This document shows, in pieces, positions 1 through 7,845 of a stretch of DNA of 64,000 nt. Numbering within the stretch: position 1 is the first letter of the stretch; each line of letters begins with the position of its first letter. Made by a program: the position numbers and the translations under genes. The notes beneath the pieces are model-generated. The model did not search any database and was not told where the DNA came from. It saw nothing but the letters and a program-made list of their open reading frames with translations. Source of the DNA: Allorhodopirellula heiligendammensis (lineage in GTDB: Bacteria > Planctomycetota > Planctomycetia > Pirellulales > Pirellulaceae); assembly GCF_007860105.1 (NCBI RefSeq), contig NZ_SJPU01000001.1, positions 880,090 through 944,089 of the forward strand. The letters run 5' to 3'.

Positions 1-2
1 CC

Positions 3-1091
3 GAGGGGCGTGGCGTTGTCGCAGCGGCAAACTACGAGGCGCGTAAATTTGGCGTGCATAGTGCCATGCCAATGGCGACAGCGTTGCGGCTCTGCCCCGA
101 TGTCGTCGTCTTGCCCGTTCGGATGAGCTATTACGCCGAAGTCTCGCGCCAGATCCGGGACATCTTCTTTCGCTACACACCGCTCGTTGAACCGCTATCG
201 CTTGATGAAGCCTTTCTCGACGTTACCGGATGTGAGTCACTGTTTGGCACCGCCGCAAATATCGCTCGCCTGATTAAAGACGAGATCATGGAGGAAACGT
301 CGCTCGTCGCATCTGTCGGTGTTGCCCCGAACAAATTCCTAGCGAAGATCGCCAGTGACGTGAGAAAGCCTGACGGCCTCGTCGTCGTCCCGCCCGATCA
401 AATCCAATCTTTCCTGGATCCGTTGCCGGTGGGACGGATTTGGGGCGTCGGGAAGGTCACCGGTGGCTTGTTCGATCGACTTGGCATTCACACGATCGAG
501 CAACTTCGCCAACGCTCGGTTGAAACACTCAAGCAAGACTTCGGAAGTCAGGGCGAGCACTTTTGGAAGCTGGCTCGCGGGATCGACGATCGTGCCGTTG
601 TGTCAGACCGTGAAGCGAAGTCGATCTCCCACGAGACAACGTTTGCAACAGACATCGCTGACCGAGATCTGTCACGGGCGTGGTTGCTGGATCTGACTGA
701 GCAGATCATGCGACGATTGCGGCGGAAGAACGAGCAAGCGAGAACGGTCCATTTGAAAATCCGCTTTGCCACCCTTCGGACGATTACGCGATCTCGGACG
801 CTCTCGCGTTCTACAGACGTGACGGCCGAGGTTTGGCAAGTTGCGAAAGAGTTGCATGATGCAGCCCTTTCAGGCAATCGTTCGAGCATCCGCTTGATCG
901 GTGTCGGAGTCAGCAATTTCAGCGGCGATCAGTTGGTCCAACAGACCCTGTTTGATGCGGACCCGGAAAGCCAAGAACACGCGAAGCAACGGAAACTGGA
1001 TGCGGTTAGCGATGCGGTGCGTGATAAGTTCGGCAGTTCATCGCTGAGCAAGGGAAACACGCGGCCGCGAACTCAAGCAGAGAGTCGCTGA
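3..1091 (+). CDS. dinB: DNA polymerase IV (Y-family), 5' end outside window
   Basis: Error-prone translesion polymerase. The reading frame is open from base 3, where the conserved NYEARKFGV and SAMP segments of Pol IV are visible, so the gene starts upstream of the window and the GTG at 54 is not the real start. The palm motif SLDEAFLDVT is at about residues 49-58 counting from that GTG. It is followed by the helix-hairpin-helix stretch (GVAPNKFLAKIAS, WGVGKVT) and the little-finger domain. The C-terminal tail is polar and ends without an obvious clamp-binding motif. The first catalytic aspartate lies before the window. Downstream begins a run of small orphan genes resembling an integron cassette array; whether an integrase gene lies upstream cannot be seen. 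Confidence 0.93.
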   Translation, partial: EGRGVVAAANYEARKFGVHSAMPMATALRLCPDVVVLPVRMSYYAEVSRQIRDIFFRYTPLVEPLSLDEAFLDVTGCESLFGTAANIARLIKDEIMEETSLVASVGVAPNKFLAKIASDVRKPDGLVVVPPDQIQSFLDPLPVGRIWGVGKVTGGLFDRLGIHTIEQLRQRSVETLKQDFGSQGEHFWKLARGIDDRAVVSDREAKSISHETTFATDIADRDLSRAWLLDLTEQIMRRLRRKNEQARTVHLKIRFATLRTITRSRTLSRSTDVTAEVWQVAKELHDAALSGNRSSIRLIGVGVSNFSGDQLVQQTLFDADPESQEHAKQRKLDAVSDAVRDKFGSSSLSKGNTRPRTQAESR

Positions 1092-1092
1092 A

Positions 1093-1400
1093 CCTAGTGC
1101 CGTATCGGCTGTGTCAGGATCCTCTTATGAGAGAAAAAGATCACTTGGGCTCAGATCCCAGGATCTCTGGGTTCTCTGCGACACGGTCGTCCACTCTCGG
1201 TTTGAAAGCTGTCCGTTGGACTCCCGCGACCAATTGGGAAGGGGCCTGGAACGCAGGCCGAGTCACCCGTGGCCTCTGAACCGACGCGTCCCCGAGAACA
1301 CCGTTCCAAATCCGGATTTTAGCAATCTCTTCCAAAGAGTTCCCTGCCCGGGCGACATTGCCCGCCACGCCCTTTGTTCTCCTTCCTGGCTGCATCCCTC
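1093..1400. repeat. Degenerate copy of dispersed repeat family A
   Basis: This non-coding stretch shares TCGGCTGTGT and CTCTTATG with 11958-11995 and carries the palindromic core near 1306-1322 (AAATCCGGATTTT). I see no credible gene between 1092 and 1856; open frames here lack coding character. Confidence 0.5.
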
Positions 1401-1750
1401 AGCGGACCCTGAGTCACACACTCTCCACATGATGTTCGTGCATGCGGTCGCCTGTTCGCCCCTCGCGACCCGTGCCGCTGGATTCTGCTTACAACCGGCC
1501 CCCGAACTTGCCATGCTATACCGAGACAGACGGGGGCCTGCGATAAGTTCCCGCCGAACCGGCGAGAGCACGCCTGATCGCTGAAGAAGTCGAAGGCACA
1601 CCCGGCGATAATTCGTTTCTCTCGCCCTTATCTCCGGTCCAACCGGGGATGATTCCCGACCCGATCCAATACCGAGAACCCACTGGAAGCTCGAGTTGAT
1701 GTACGCTGCGGCTCAGGCCGTGATACGTGGCGTGTCGCCCATCGGAGACG

Positions 1751-1839
1751 ACGAACATTTCGATCCACGGCAGCGGGCAAGACGCCTCTTTTGAACTTCA
1801 AGATTACAATGGCCGCCACGTGATCGGCGGCGTTCCCCG
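1751..1839 (+). other. attC-like hairpin (degenerate cassette recombination site)
   Basis: The left arm CGAACATTTCGATCCACGG pairs imperfectly with the right arm CCACGTGATCGGCGGCGTTC, with about 45 bases between them. The GATC/GTGATC arms and the terminal GTTC resemble planctomycete integron attC sites as I remember them. It lies 17 bases before the next gene, where a cassette boundary would be expected. Seen: the imperfect inverted repeat. Inferred: the attC identity. Confidence 0.42.
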
Positions 1840-1856
1840 ACTGAAGAACCAAGGAC

Positions 1857-2288
1857 ATGACGCGATTCGCGACCACTGCTGAGATTCGAGCTGTAAACGA
1901 TTCGTCGGCGTTCAACTACGCGTTCCGATATGCTGCATTCTATATTGCTGCAATCGCACTCAGCTTTGTTCTCCAGGTATTCAAACTCACTTCCACGAAC
2001 CCAACGTTCTTTGCCGTGATGGTTGCCTATCTCTGCACAAGGCCCAGTACGAAGCCACGGTTTCGAGCGTTGTCAAGATTTGCAGTTGCAGTCGTTCTCT
2101 CTGCAATATTGTCGCTGTTGTCGTGGTTGGTTTACCGCTACCTCGGCAAGACTGAATCGACATCTGCTGCCTGGGTATTTGCTGCCGTGTTCTACACCGT
2201 CATCTTCGGCAACATCGAAAGCTTGTCGTATTGGTGGACTTGCCTTGTAACGCCAGGTCGATCACCTGAAACGAAAAACGAAAGATAA
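1857..2288 (+). CDS. Small integral membrane protein, unknown function
   Basis: I do not recognise this 143-residue protein. It has about three hydrophobic segments (near residues 27-45, 75-95 and 103-120) and a charged C-terminal tail, so it is probably an inner-membrane protein. The ATG follows the attC-like hairpin ending at 1839, which supports this start and suggests the gene is a cassette. A second attC-like site was not found clearly downstream; the 262 bases to the next gene show nothing else. Confidence 0.6.
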   Translation: MTRFATTAEIRAVNDSSAFNYAFRYAAFYIAAIALSFVLQVFKLTSTNPTFFAVMVAYLCTRPSTKPRFRALSRFAVAVVLSAILSLLSWLVYRYLGKTESTSAAWVFAAVFYTVIFGNIESLSYWWTCLVTPGRSPETKNER

Positions 2289-2550
2289 CGATACTGTTTA
2301 ACCCGGACGGTTCAGCTGAGCTTGGTTGTTGGGGCGTTGTCGCTAATGAATGAGTGGCCTGAATTGTGTGCATTGGCGAACAGGCGTTTTGCTCATGCCC
2401 TGCGGCGAGCCCCAGTGACGCACGAGAAAGCTTGCACTTCCGGGACGATTCAGACGCCCCGGTTCGCGTTCCCAATGATATGATCTTTGGGATTACTCGC
2501 GTCAGGCAATCGACCTCAGCGTGAGGTGATCCAATTCGAGATTCAATACA

Positions 2551-2970
2551 ATGCAAAACAACAGAGATGTCGTCAATGGATTCGTCGAAAGTGTGCTGAA
2601 TCGGGGACAATTCGATGCCACCAGTGAATACTTTTGGGAGGATGTGGTGGAGCAGGCTCCCTTTCCTGGGCAAGCTCCCGGAATCGAAGGGCTCAAGGAT
2701 GTGGTACGTGGCCTTAGAATCTCCTTTCCTGACATGCATTGGACCATTGACGAGCAGATCACTGAGGGCGAAAAGGTCTTGTCAAGATTTCATTGGAAAG
2801 GCACCCACCGAGGCGAATTTCTCGGAGTACCCGCTACCAATCGTCCTGTATCTGTTTGGGGCATGGTAATCGATCGTGTCGAGGACGGACGAATCAAGGA
2901 GACACGCATCATCATGGATACCCTTGGCCTCATGACGCAGTTAGGAGTTCTGCTACCGCCTCCCAGGTGA
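2551..2970 (+). CDS. SnoaL-like / NTF2-fold ester cyclase-type protein
   Basis: This 139-residue protein matches the SnoaL-like polyketide-cyclase pattern: an N-terminal helix with FVESVLNRGQFD, an FPDMHWTIDEQI strand, FHWKGTHRGEFLGVPAT, and a final VEDGRIKE segment. The fold is a cone-shaped alpha+beta barrel that binds small hydrophobic substrates, often in the cytoplasm. The substrate cannot be inferred. Genes of this family are common integron cassette cargo, which fits the setting. The length is normal for the family and it appears intact. Confidence 0.8.
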   Translation: MQNNRDVVNGFVESVLNRGQFDATSEYFWEDVVEQAPFPGQAPGIEGLKDVVRGLRISFPDMHWTIDEQITEGEKVLSRFHWKGTHRGEFLGVPATNRPVSVWGMVIDRVEDGRIKETRIIMDTLGLMTQLGVLLPPPR

Positions 2971-3071
2971 CTCGGCCCCAAAAGTGGCTACTCAAATCCA
3001 TTGGACAGAAGAAATGACGGACTGTAAATCAGCGATGCCAATGAACCAGCGGCGTCGCAGAGAGTTCATCG

Positions 3072-3515
3072 GTGACCCCGAACCTAAACCTGTTCCTGGG
3101 CGCGTGCATCGACCTTGGGCTCGATCCCTCAGCCTGGATTTACGCTGAGGACCGCGGCCATCGCCTTACGTGGCCGGCCGCATCCGGCAAACTCGGCCCC
3201 ATTGTCGTTCACGAGGACGGCGACGAGTTCATTGTCGATGTTGGCACCATCCACCACACGCACTTTCGCGGATTTCAATACCCGGCCACAACTGACGTTT
3301 TCAGGGCAGCGATTGACGCGGCTCGCTTCGTTCTCGCGGTGATGTCTGACGGTGTTTGTGTGACCGTCGACTACCTCGATGGTCGCTGCATTTGCTCCAG
3401 TCACTTTTTTCTTGACTCAGAGAATCTAACCCCGGATACTATCGGCAATTCGCCGGTGGGCGTCCGGGGTGGCAACATTCACACCGAACGCTTTCTTTGG
3501 TCCGGTCCTGTGTAA
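3072..3515 (+). CDS. Hypothetical protein (cassette-like)
   Basis: A 147-residue soluble protein with a GTG start and no recognised domain. It is rich in His, Asp and aromatic residues (for example TIHHTHFRGF) and has no membrane segment. The region just upstream (3030-3071) contains a short imperfect hairpin with CAATGAAC and GTTCATCGG arms that could be a shrunken attC-like site. Coding character is moderate. The next gene starts 20 bases downstream, so the two may be co-transcribed. Confidence 0.55.
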   Translation: MTPNLNLFLGACIDLGLDPSAWIYAEDRGHRLTWPAASGKLGPIVVHEDGDEFIVDVGTIHHTHFRGFQYPATTDVFRAAIDAARFVLAVMSDGVCVTVDYLDGRCICSSHFFLDSENLTPDTIGNSPVGVRGGNIHTERFLWSGPV

Positions 3516-3534
3516 TGAAAACGAGCGGAGGCGA

Positions 3535-3945
3535 ATGAAAAACGTCGATCGAGAAATAGTATCACCCTACCATCCGCCGCCATCCGATTCGTCATCCGAA
3601 GCTCCTCGGTCTCCGGGATTTGGTCTGTATGTGGTGTTGGTGGCCGCACTTGGAGCCGTCATTTCACTGACGCTTCCTGAAGCGGCGAACCACGACAACA
3701 TTTTTGGCCCTGGTACGAGATACTGGATAGCAGTGATCAACAACCATCGTTGGTTCACTCCGACCGTGATTCTGGGACCGCCTGTGCTGCTGGTGGTCCT
3801 GTTTGCATTGACGAAATGGTTTCTGCCTGATCATTGGAGCAGACGATTTCACTGGTGGACGGAACCGATCGAGGTTATCGCCGCCCGCCATCGTGTCTCT
3901 CCGAACGTCGCCGACGATGACAACGATAAACGACCACAGTTCTAA
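3535..3945 (+). CDS. Small membrane protein, two predicted TM segments
   Basis: A 136-residue protein starting at an ATG preceded by GGAGG. An earlier in-frame start at 3469 would overlap the preceding gene. There is a proline-rich cytoplasmic N-terminus, TM segments near residues 30-47 and 80-100 (VILGPPVLLVVLFALTK), and a polar tail ending DDNDKRPQF. Function unknown. Its stop codon lies within a copy of the dispersed palindrome (3942-3957), so the tail may have been altered by that insertion. Confidence 0.6.
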   Translation: MKNVDREIVSPYHPPPSDSSSEAPRSPGFGLYVVLVAALGAVISLTLPEAANHDNIFGPGTRYWIAVINNHRWFTPTVILGPPVLLVVLFALTKWFLPDHWSRRFHWWTEPIEVIAARHRVSPNVADDDNDKRPQF

Positions 3946-4459
3946 AATCCGGAATTTGTCGCGAGCTTCCTCTCGACTGACGAGTCCATTGAGCGAGTGA
4001 AAACGATCAGCACGTTCCCCGTCGAAATGTCCACTCGGACTGGAGTTTCTGCACGATTCTGCTGAATTCCTATGCCATCTACACCGATTCTCCCCTACAG
4101 TTTAGGCGTCAATGCGAAATGATTCTTCGCGGCACTGGTCTCAGCCACCGTGCAGGGTGTGTAGGGTGTGCCCTGAAACTGTCCGTTCAGCTCACCTGAA
4201 TCATCCTCCACGCTCATCCCGCACCTGCAGCAACATCGTGCTGATTTTTCGCGCCTATGCCGGACAGGTCAATCCATTCGTGGAAAACTGGGATCACATT
4301 TGCTTGACCGACGTTGTGGGATCGCCCATATTCGGTAAGCGCTCAACCGGTGATAGGCCCCGTCAATCCGGCGACAACACTCGACAGGTCACCATAAGCA
4401 CCGAAGGTCCAACCGCTGGTGACAATCCCTGGACCGACTTGCCTCCGCCTAAGCTGGCA
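3946..4459. other. Gap with repeat fragment; no gene seen
   Basis: It begins with a partial palindromic repeat (AAAATCCGGAATTTG). An open plus-strand frame from 4112 runs into the phosphatase gene, but its first 116 residues have no family resemblance and probably represent non-coding read-through. Confidence 0.4.
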
Positions 4460-4960
4460 GTGCTTGCCTCATTATTCGACAGAAATCTCCGCTGCGGTAA
4501 CGTCACGTTGATTCGATCCACGCACCATAGTCTGCTCTTTATCGGCGACGCGATCAATGCTCGCGATTTGCGTCAACTCTACGATCGTGAAGTTGCCGCC
4601 GTCGTTGATCTCGCCGCGAATGAACCTCCTGCACAACTTGGGCGTGACCTAATCTATTGCCGATTTCCGTTGCACGATGATGGATCCAACTCGCCGCACT
4701 TGTTGCGTGCTGCCATCGATTGCGTGAGGTCACTCTTGCTTAACGACGTTCGTCTTCTTGTTGCCTGTTCCGCAGGCATGAGCCGGTCGCCCGTGGTCGC
4801 GTCCGCCGCTGTTTCGTTGCTGACTGGTGCTTCGCTCGACGATTCGCTTTCCACGATCGTTCAGGACTCGCCGCACGATGTTTCGCCAGCGTTCCTGTCA
4901 TCTGTCGCGGAAATTCACGCTACAATGCTCGGTGCGGACGTGAGCCAAGCCGGCGATTAA
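4460..4960 (+). CDS. Dual-specificity protein phosphatase-like protein
   Basis: Cysteine-based phosphatase of the DSP fold. The signature CSAGMSRS (C-x5-R with the following Ser) is present. Upstream, the loop FPLHDDGSNS offers the general-acid aspartate, and FIGDAINARDLRQLYD is the usual N-terminal helix entry. With the GTG at 4460 the protein is 166 residues, normal for this family; the open frame extends to 4112 but the extra part is unlike any phosphatase. It probably acts on phosphoproteins or small phosphates in the cytosol. It sits in the cassette-like run and has no partner gene. Confidence 0.75.
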   Translation: MLASLFDRNLRCGNVTLIRSTHHSLLFIGDAINARDLRQLYDREVAAVVDLAANEPPAQLGRDLIYCRFPLHDDGSNSPHLLRAAIDCVRSLLLNDVRLLVACSAGMSRSPVVASAAVSLLTGASLDDSLSTIVQDSPHDVSPAFLSSVAEIHATMLGADVSQAGD

Positions 4961-4987
4961 CGCACCTAAACCGCACTTCGAAGACGA

Positions 4988-5077
4988 CTGATAGCCAAAG
5001 TATTGGACTGGAGCGGCGACAACTTCTGTTTTGATTTCAATGAATTGGATCTCCGCCTGGAGAACACACCGTTCGCC
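4988..5077 (+). other. attC-like hairpin
   Basis: Left arm GGACTGGAGCGGCG, a TTTTGATTTCAATG spacer and right arm CTCCGCCTGGAG ending in CGTTCGCC. This layout (GGAG..GGCG, T-rich spacer, CTCCGCC, GTTCGCC) is close to Rhodopirellula integron attC sites as I remember them. It overlaps the first residues of the longest open frame that follows, which argues for the later start at 5120. Confidence 0.48.
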
Positions 5078-5119
5078 AACCGATTGAATGGTCGCACCGC
5101 AGACTCGTTCACAAAATGC

Positions 5120-5578
5120 ATGCCGGAGACAACAATTAATAAATTGCTGATACGCCGCAATTTGCGTTTGCTTGGTGCCGTCACATTGATTGCGTTTGCT
5201 TGCATGTTTCTTTCGACTGCTGGACCTTTCCGATCCGTGTATGGCCATGGGGTTAGTGCAGAGGAGGCAAACGCGAGGCTGTGGCACTGCCACCTCCCTA
5301 TGGATGCCAAGAACGTTTGGTTTGAATCAGGGTATCGTATGACGCGTGTCGAATGCGAACTTGGTCAGGATGCGTTCCGTTCATGGTGCGACTCCGTCGA
5401 CTGGAAGCCAATCGTGATCGTCGATGACGTGCCAGAATGGGTGTTTTCCATGCGTATCAAGTCGTGGGTCGAAGTTCGACGAGGCCTTGAGTTCAGCAAC
5501 AGGGACGGCGACGTTGGATATCGAGCAACTTTTGATGCTGACACACAAACGGCTTATGCCGTCTATAGCGGCGGGTAA
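5120..5578 (+). CDS. Hypothetical membrane-anchored protein
   Basis: A 152-residue protein using the ATG at 5120; the frame is open from 5003 but that part overlaps the attC-like site. A single TM segment (LLGAVTLIAFACMFLSTAG) near the N-terminus is followed by a soluble periplasmic domain with two close Cys-Trp patches (RLWHCHLP, RSWCDSVDW). This layout is common in Pirellulaceae cassette proteins. No function can be assigned. Confidence 0.6.
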   Translation: MPETTINKLLIRRNLRLLGAVTLIAFACMFLSTAGPFRSVYGHGVSAEEANARLWHCHLPMDAKNVWFESGYRMTRVECELGQDAFRSWCDSVDWKPIVIVDDVPEWVFSMRIKSWVEVRRGLEFSNRDGDVGYRATFDADTQTAYAVYSGG

Positions 5579-5714
5579 CGCTTTTCGAGAATTCCGTCCA
5601 CGACACGGACGGCGAACCTTGCGATGATGACCGAGCGGCCGTGATTGCCGCTGACAATTGGAAAGCCGTCTTCTGCCCCAGTGATCTCTAACGCTCTGTC
5701 ACCGACTATTTCTC

Positions 5715-6251
5715 ATGAGTGGAACCTCCAAAAGAAGCCAGGAGTCCCGTGTAGATTTCGACGCGGATGTCAACTGGACCGAAATCCAACTGGTGGAACG
5801 CGATATCTGCCTGCTTTATCATCAGCTAGCTGATTACTCATGCATCATGGGGGATCTCTACTACGAAGAGGTGTTTTCGCTACCGTATTGGGAGTACCTT
5901 CACCTCGAAGAGTTGACTCCCGATCGCCAGCGATTTATTTGCGACGGCTGCTTGGTCATGCTATATGCCATGGCAGTGGAAGTCCTCGATGGAAGCGGAA
6001 CCTATCTGACAATGGATCGTAATCGCTATGACGCGGTGCGTGATGCGTTGGCTTGCCTGCAGCCCAGCGGCTGCGATACGGATCGACTTGCTTCCGCTTT
6101 AAAGGCATTAATACGGCTGATAGACTGTCCCTCTTCGGACACCCAAGGATCCGTGTATTTGATGGAAGAGGCTGCCGACCTGACATGGGTGCATGAACGC
6201 TTTGTTCGCGGCTACTTCACTGACCGGGCAAGTGGATTTTTGCGAAAATGA
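5715..6251 (+). CDS. Hypothetical helical protein
   Basis: A soluble 178-residue protein with no recognised domain, rich in Leu, Asp and Tyr (YYEEVFSLPYWEYLHLEEL) and likely all-helical. The ATG at 5715 is the first in a coherent frame. Upstream (5579-5714) there is a GC-rich stretch with a CCGTCC/GGACGG hairpin but no convincing attC-like site. The stop is followed by a repeat-filled gap. Confidence 0.55.
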   Translation: MSGTSKRSQESRVDFDADVNWTEIQLVERDICLLYHQLADYSCIMGDLYYEEVFSLPYWEYLHLEELTPDRQRFICDGCLVMLYAMAVEVLDGSGTYLTMDRNRYDAVRDALACLQPSGCDTDRLASALKALIRLIDCPSSDTQGSVYLMEEAADLTWVHERFVRGYFTDRASGFLRK

Positions 6252-6860
6252 ATGCCGTTACCTCCATTATTGATAGCCAGTGCAAGAAATAACACTCCGC
6301 ATCATGACAGGTCCATGGTTATTCGGGACCGCTGAATGACCATGAAGCATCAATTATTGAACGATCCAACGATTACCCGATCCGACTGGCGTGGTTTCTT
6401 TTGAATAACGCAAGATCCGAGAACGCATTGTAAAATCCGGATTTTAAACCTCTGTTTCGAGAGTCTGTCGGCCACCATCGAGGCGACTCGTCCCGAGCAT
6501 AACCTGCCCGGAAAGTTGCATGCCAAACGTTCACGAGCTTGGGAATGCGTCGAGTCAAGCTACCGCCTCGTCTGAGGGGAGTGCTATCTCACGTCATTGT
6601 TGACGGAGGGGTGGGCGCCAGTGAGAATGGATGTGATCACCTGCGTCGGTGAGACCAGTCTGTTGGATCGATGAGAATACGCGAGGGTCACTCACCACCC
6701 CAACGTGAAGCTGGCGAGAATGCTGGGCTGCGGTGTGCTCACCGGATTGACGGCTCAAACGCAAGGTATCGGACTGAAATGAACCGATCTCAACACAATG
6801 CCGCCACCACTGGCAGCTCCGCATTGCGTACGAGAGAGTAGCAGACAACCGCTGCGATGA
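6252..6860. repeat. Dispersed repeat family A, copy with core at 6430
   Basis: The core TAAAATCCGGATTTTAAA is at 6431-6448. It is followed by segments matching 12183-12560 (GGCCACCATCGAGGC, AAACGTTC, and near 6700 CCAACGTGAAGCTGGCGAGA versus CCAATGTGAAGATAGCGAGA). The whole gap appears non-coding; open frames on either strand are shadows of the repeat. Confidence 0.6.
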
Positions 6861-6959
6861 ACCGTAGTGATGCGTTCTCAGTTATGCCAGATGGATTCGC
6901 TATTTCACCTCCTCTGTTGCAATGCCACGTTCCCAGTGACCTCCACGTGATTCCATGCT

Positions 6960-7616
6960 ATGACGCGTACTGCAGACGCCTTTTCGGACTACGTGCTCCA
7001 CCCTCGCTACGGGCGGGGGCCACGGATCACCGGCATGACAGTTCAACCCGGCACTTACTCGGAAGTCCGGCTTGGATGGTGGGCATCACCGGAAGACCGC
7101 ATACCTGAAACTGCTATTGAAGCTCGACCGTCCCAACAAATCAAAGCGACAATCCCGGTCACGCACTACGTCGACCTCAAGCGACGATGTCGCGACTGTT
7201 CTCGGCCGTTCATCTTTTTCGCAGAGGAGCAGCAGTACTGGTGCGAGACACTCCACTTTTACGTCGGGGCAGACTGTGTTCGCTGCACCGAGTGCCGTAA
7301 GGAACAGCGTCGCGTGAATGGGCTGGCCGAGAAAAAGGTGGCCGGAGCCGAAAAGATCGGTTCCGGCCACCTTTTCAGTCCCCGCGCTCAAGCTCGCCTA
7401 TCGGCTCGGAGCGTGCGCGGTCGTCCAGCGTGGCGGGCTTCCGGCCCGATTGTTGCGACGACTTCGTGTCGTCGCGGCAGTCGCTTCGCGACCCGCCAAG
7501 AACGCAAGCGATCACCAAGCGACGTTGGGGTTCCAACGGCTTGCGAGGGCGCTCGGATGGTGAATCGCTTGGCCGTCGGTCTCAAAATTACTTGCGACGA
7601 GCGAAGTTCAACGTAA
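6960..7616 (+). CDS. Zinc-ribbon protein, native 3' end probably lost
   Basis: The first 120 residues are coherent: LHPRYGRGPRITGM, a strand-rich middle, then a zinc ribbon CRDCSRPFIFFAEEQQYW and CVRCTECRKEQRR with four paired cysteines. This matches the small zinc-ribbon proteins of the zf-trcl type common in planctomycetes. After about residue 125 the sequence turns Arg/Ser-rich and runs through a strong hairpin at 7333-7375, so the native gene most likely ended there and the remaining frame is read-through. Function unknown; probably zinc- or nucleic-acid-binding. Confidence 0.6.
   Translation: MTRTADAFSDYVLHPRYGRGPRITGMTVQPGTYSEVRLGWWASPEDRIPETAIEARPSQQIKATIPVTHYVDLKRRCRDCSRPFIFFAEEQQYWCETLHFYVGADCVRCTECRKEQRRVNGLAEKKVAGAEKIGSGHLFSPRAQARLSARSVRGRPAWRASGPIVATTSCRRGSRFATRQERKRSPSDVGVPTACEGARMVNRLAVGLKITCDERSST
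7333..7375 (+). terminator. Strong hairpin, terminator-like
   Basis: Perfect 14-bp inverted repeat AAAAGGTGGCCGGA / TCCGGCCACCTTTT with a 15-base loop. The A-run and T-run flanks make it terminator-like on both strands. It lies at the likely end of the zinc-ribbon gene and faces the minus-strand toxin operon. Confidence 0.65.
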
Positions 7617-7842
7617 TTTGGCAGTGACTCTGATTTGTCGGACAGTAAACTCCCGGTGGATTGCCGCTCACCTTCGCCGCCTCCGGCGTCAAAGCCACTT
7701 GCAACCTCACGCCACATTTCGCACAGATAGGATGCTTGCCTTCCTCGATCAACGGACGAACGTCGAAAAGTTCATCTTCCAACCCATCGAAAACGAACTC
7801 GTCAGCTTGGAGCTTAGCTTCAACTGCTTCTCGATGATTCAT
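7588..7842 (-). CDS. Small zinc-ribbon protein, candidate immunity protein
   Basis: An 84-residue acidic protein directly downstream of the large toxin-like gene: its ATG begins 3 bases after that gene ends. It has CAKC and a later CPTNQSHC that together could bind one zinc. The first half is helical and acidic (FDGLEDELFDVRPLIEE). Position and size fit an immunity protein protecting against the C-terminal domain of the upstream gene; that is inference from context only. It lacks a signal peptide, so it would act in the cytoplasm. Confidence 0.65.
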   Translation of the reverse strand: MNHREAVEAKLQADEFVFDGLEDELFDVRPLIEEGKHPICAKCGVRLQVALTPEAAKVSGNPPGVYCPTNQSHCQITLNFARRK

Positions 7843-7845
7843 AAC

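Noticed and set aside
1111-1584. 157-residue frame after dinB
   Set aside because: It spans a copy of dispersed repeat family A, with poor coding character and no start signal.
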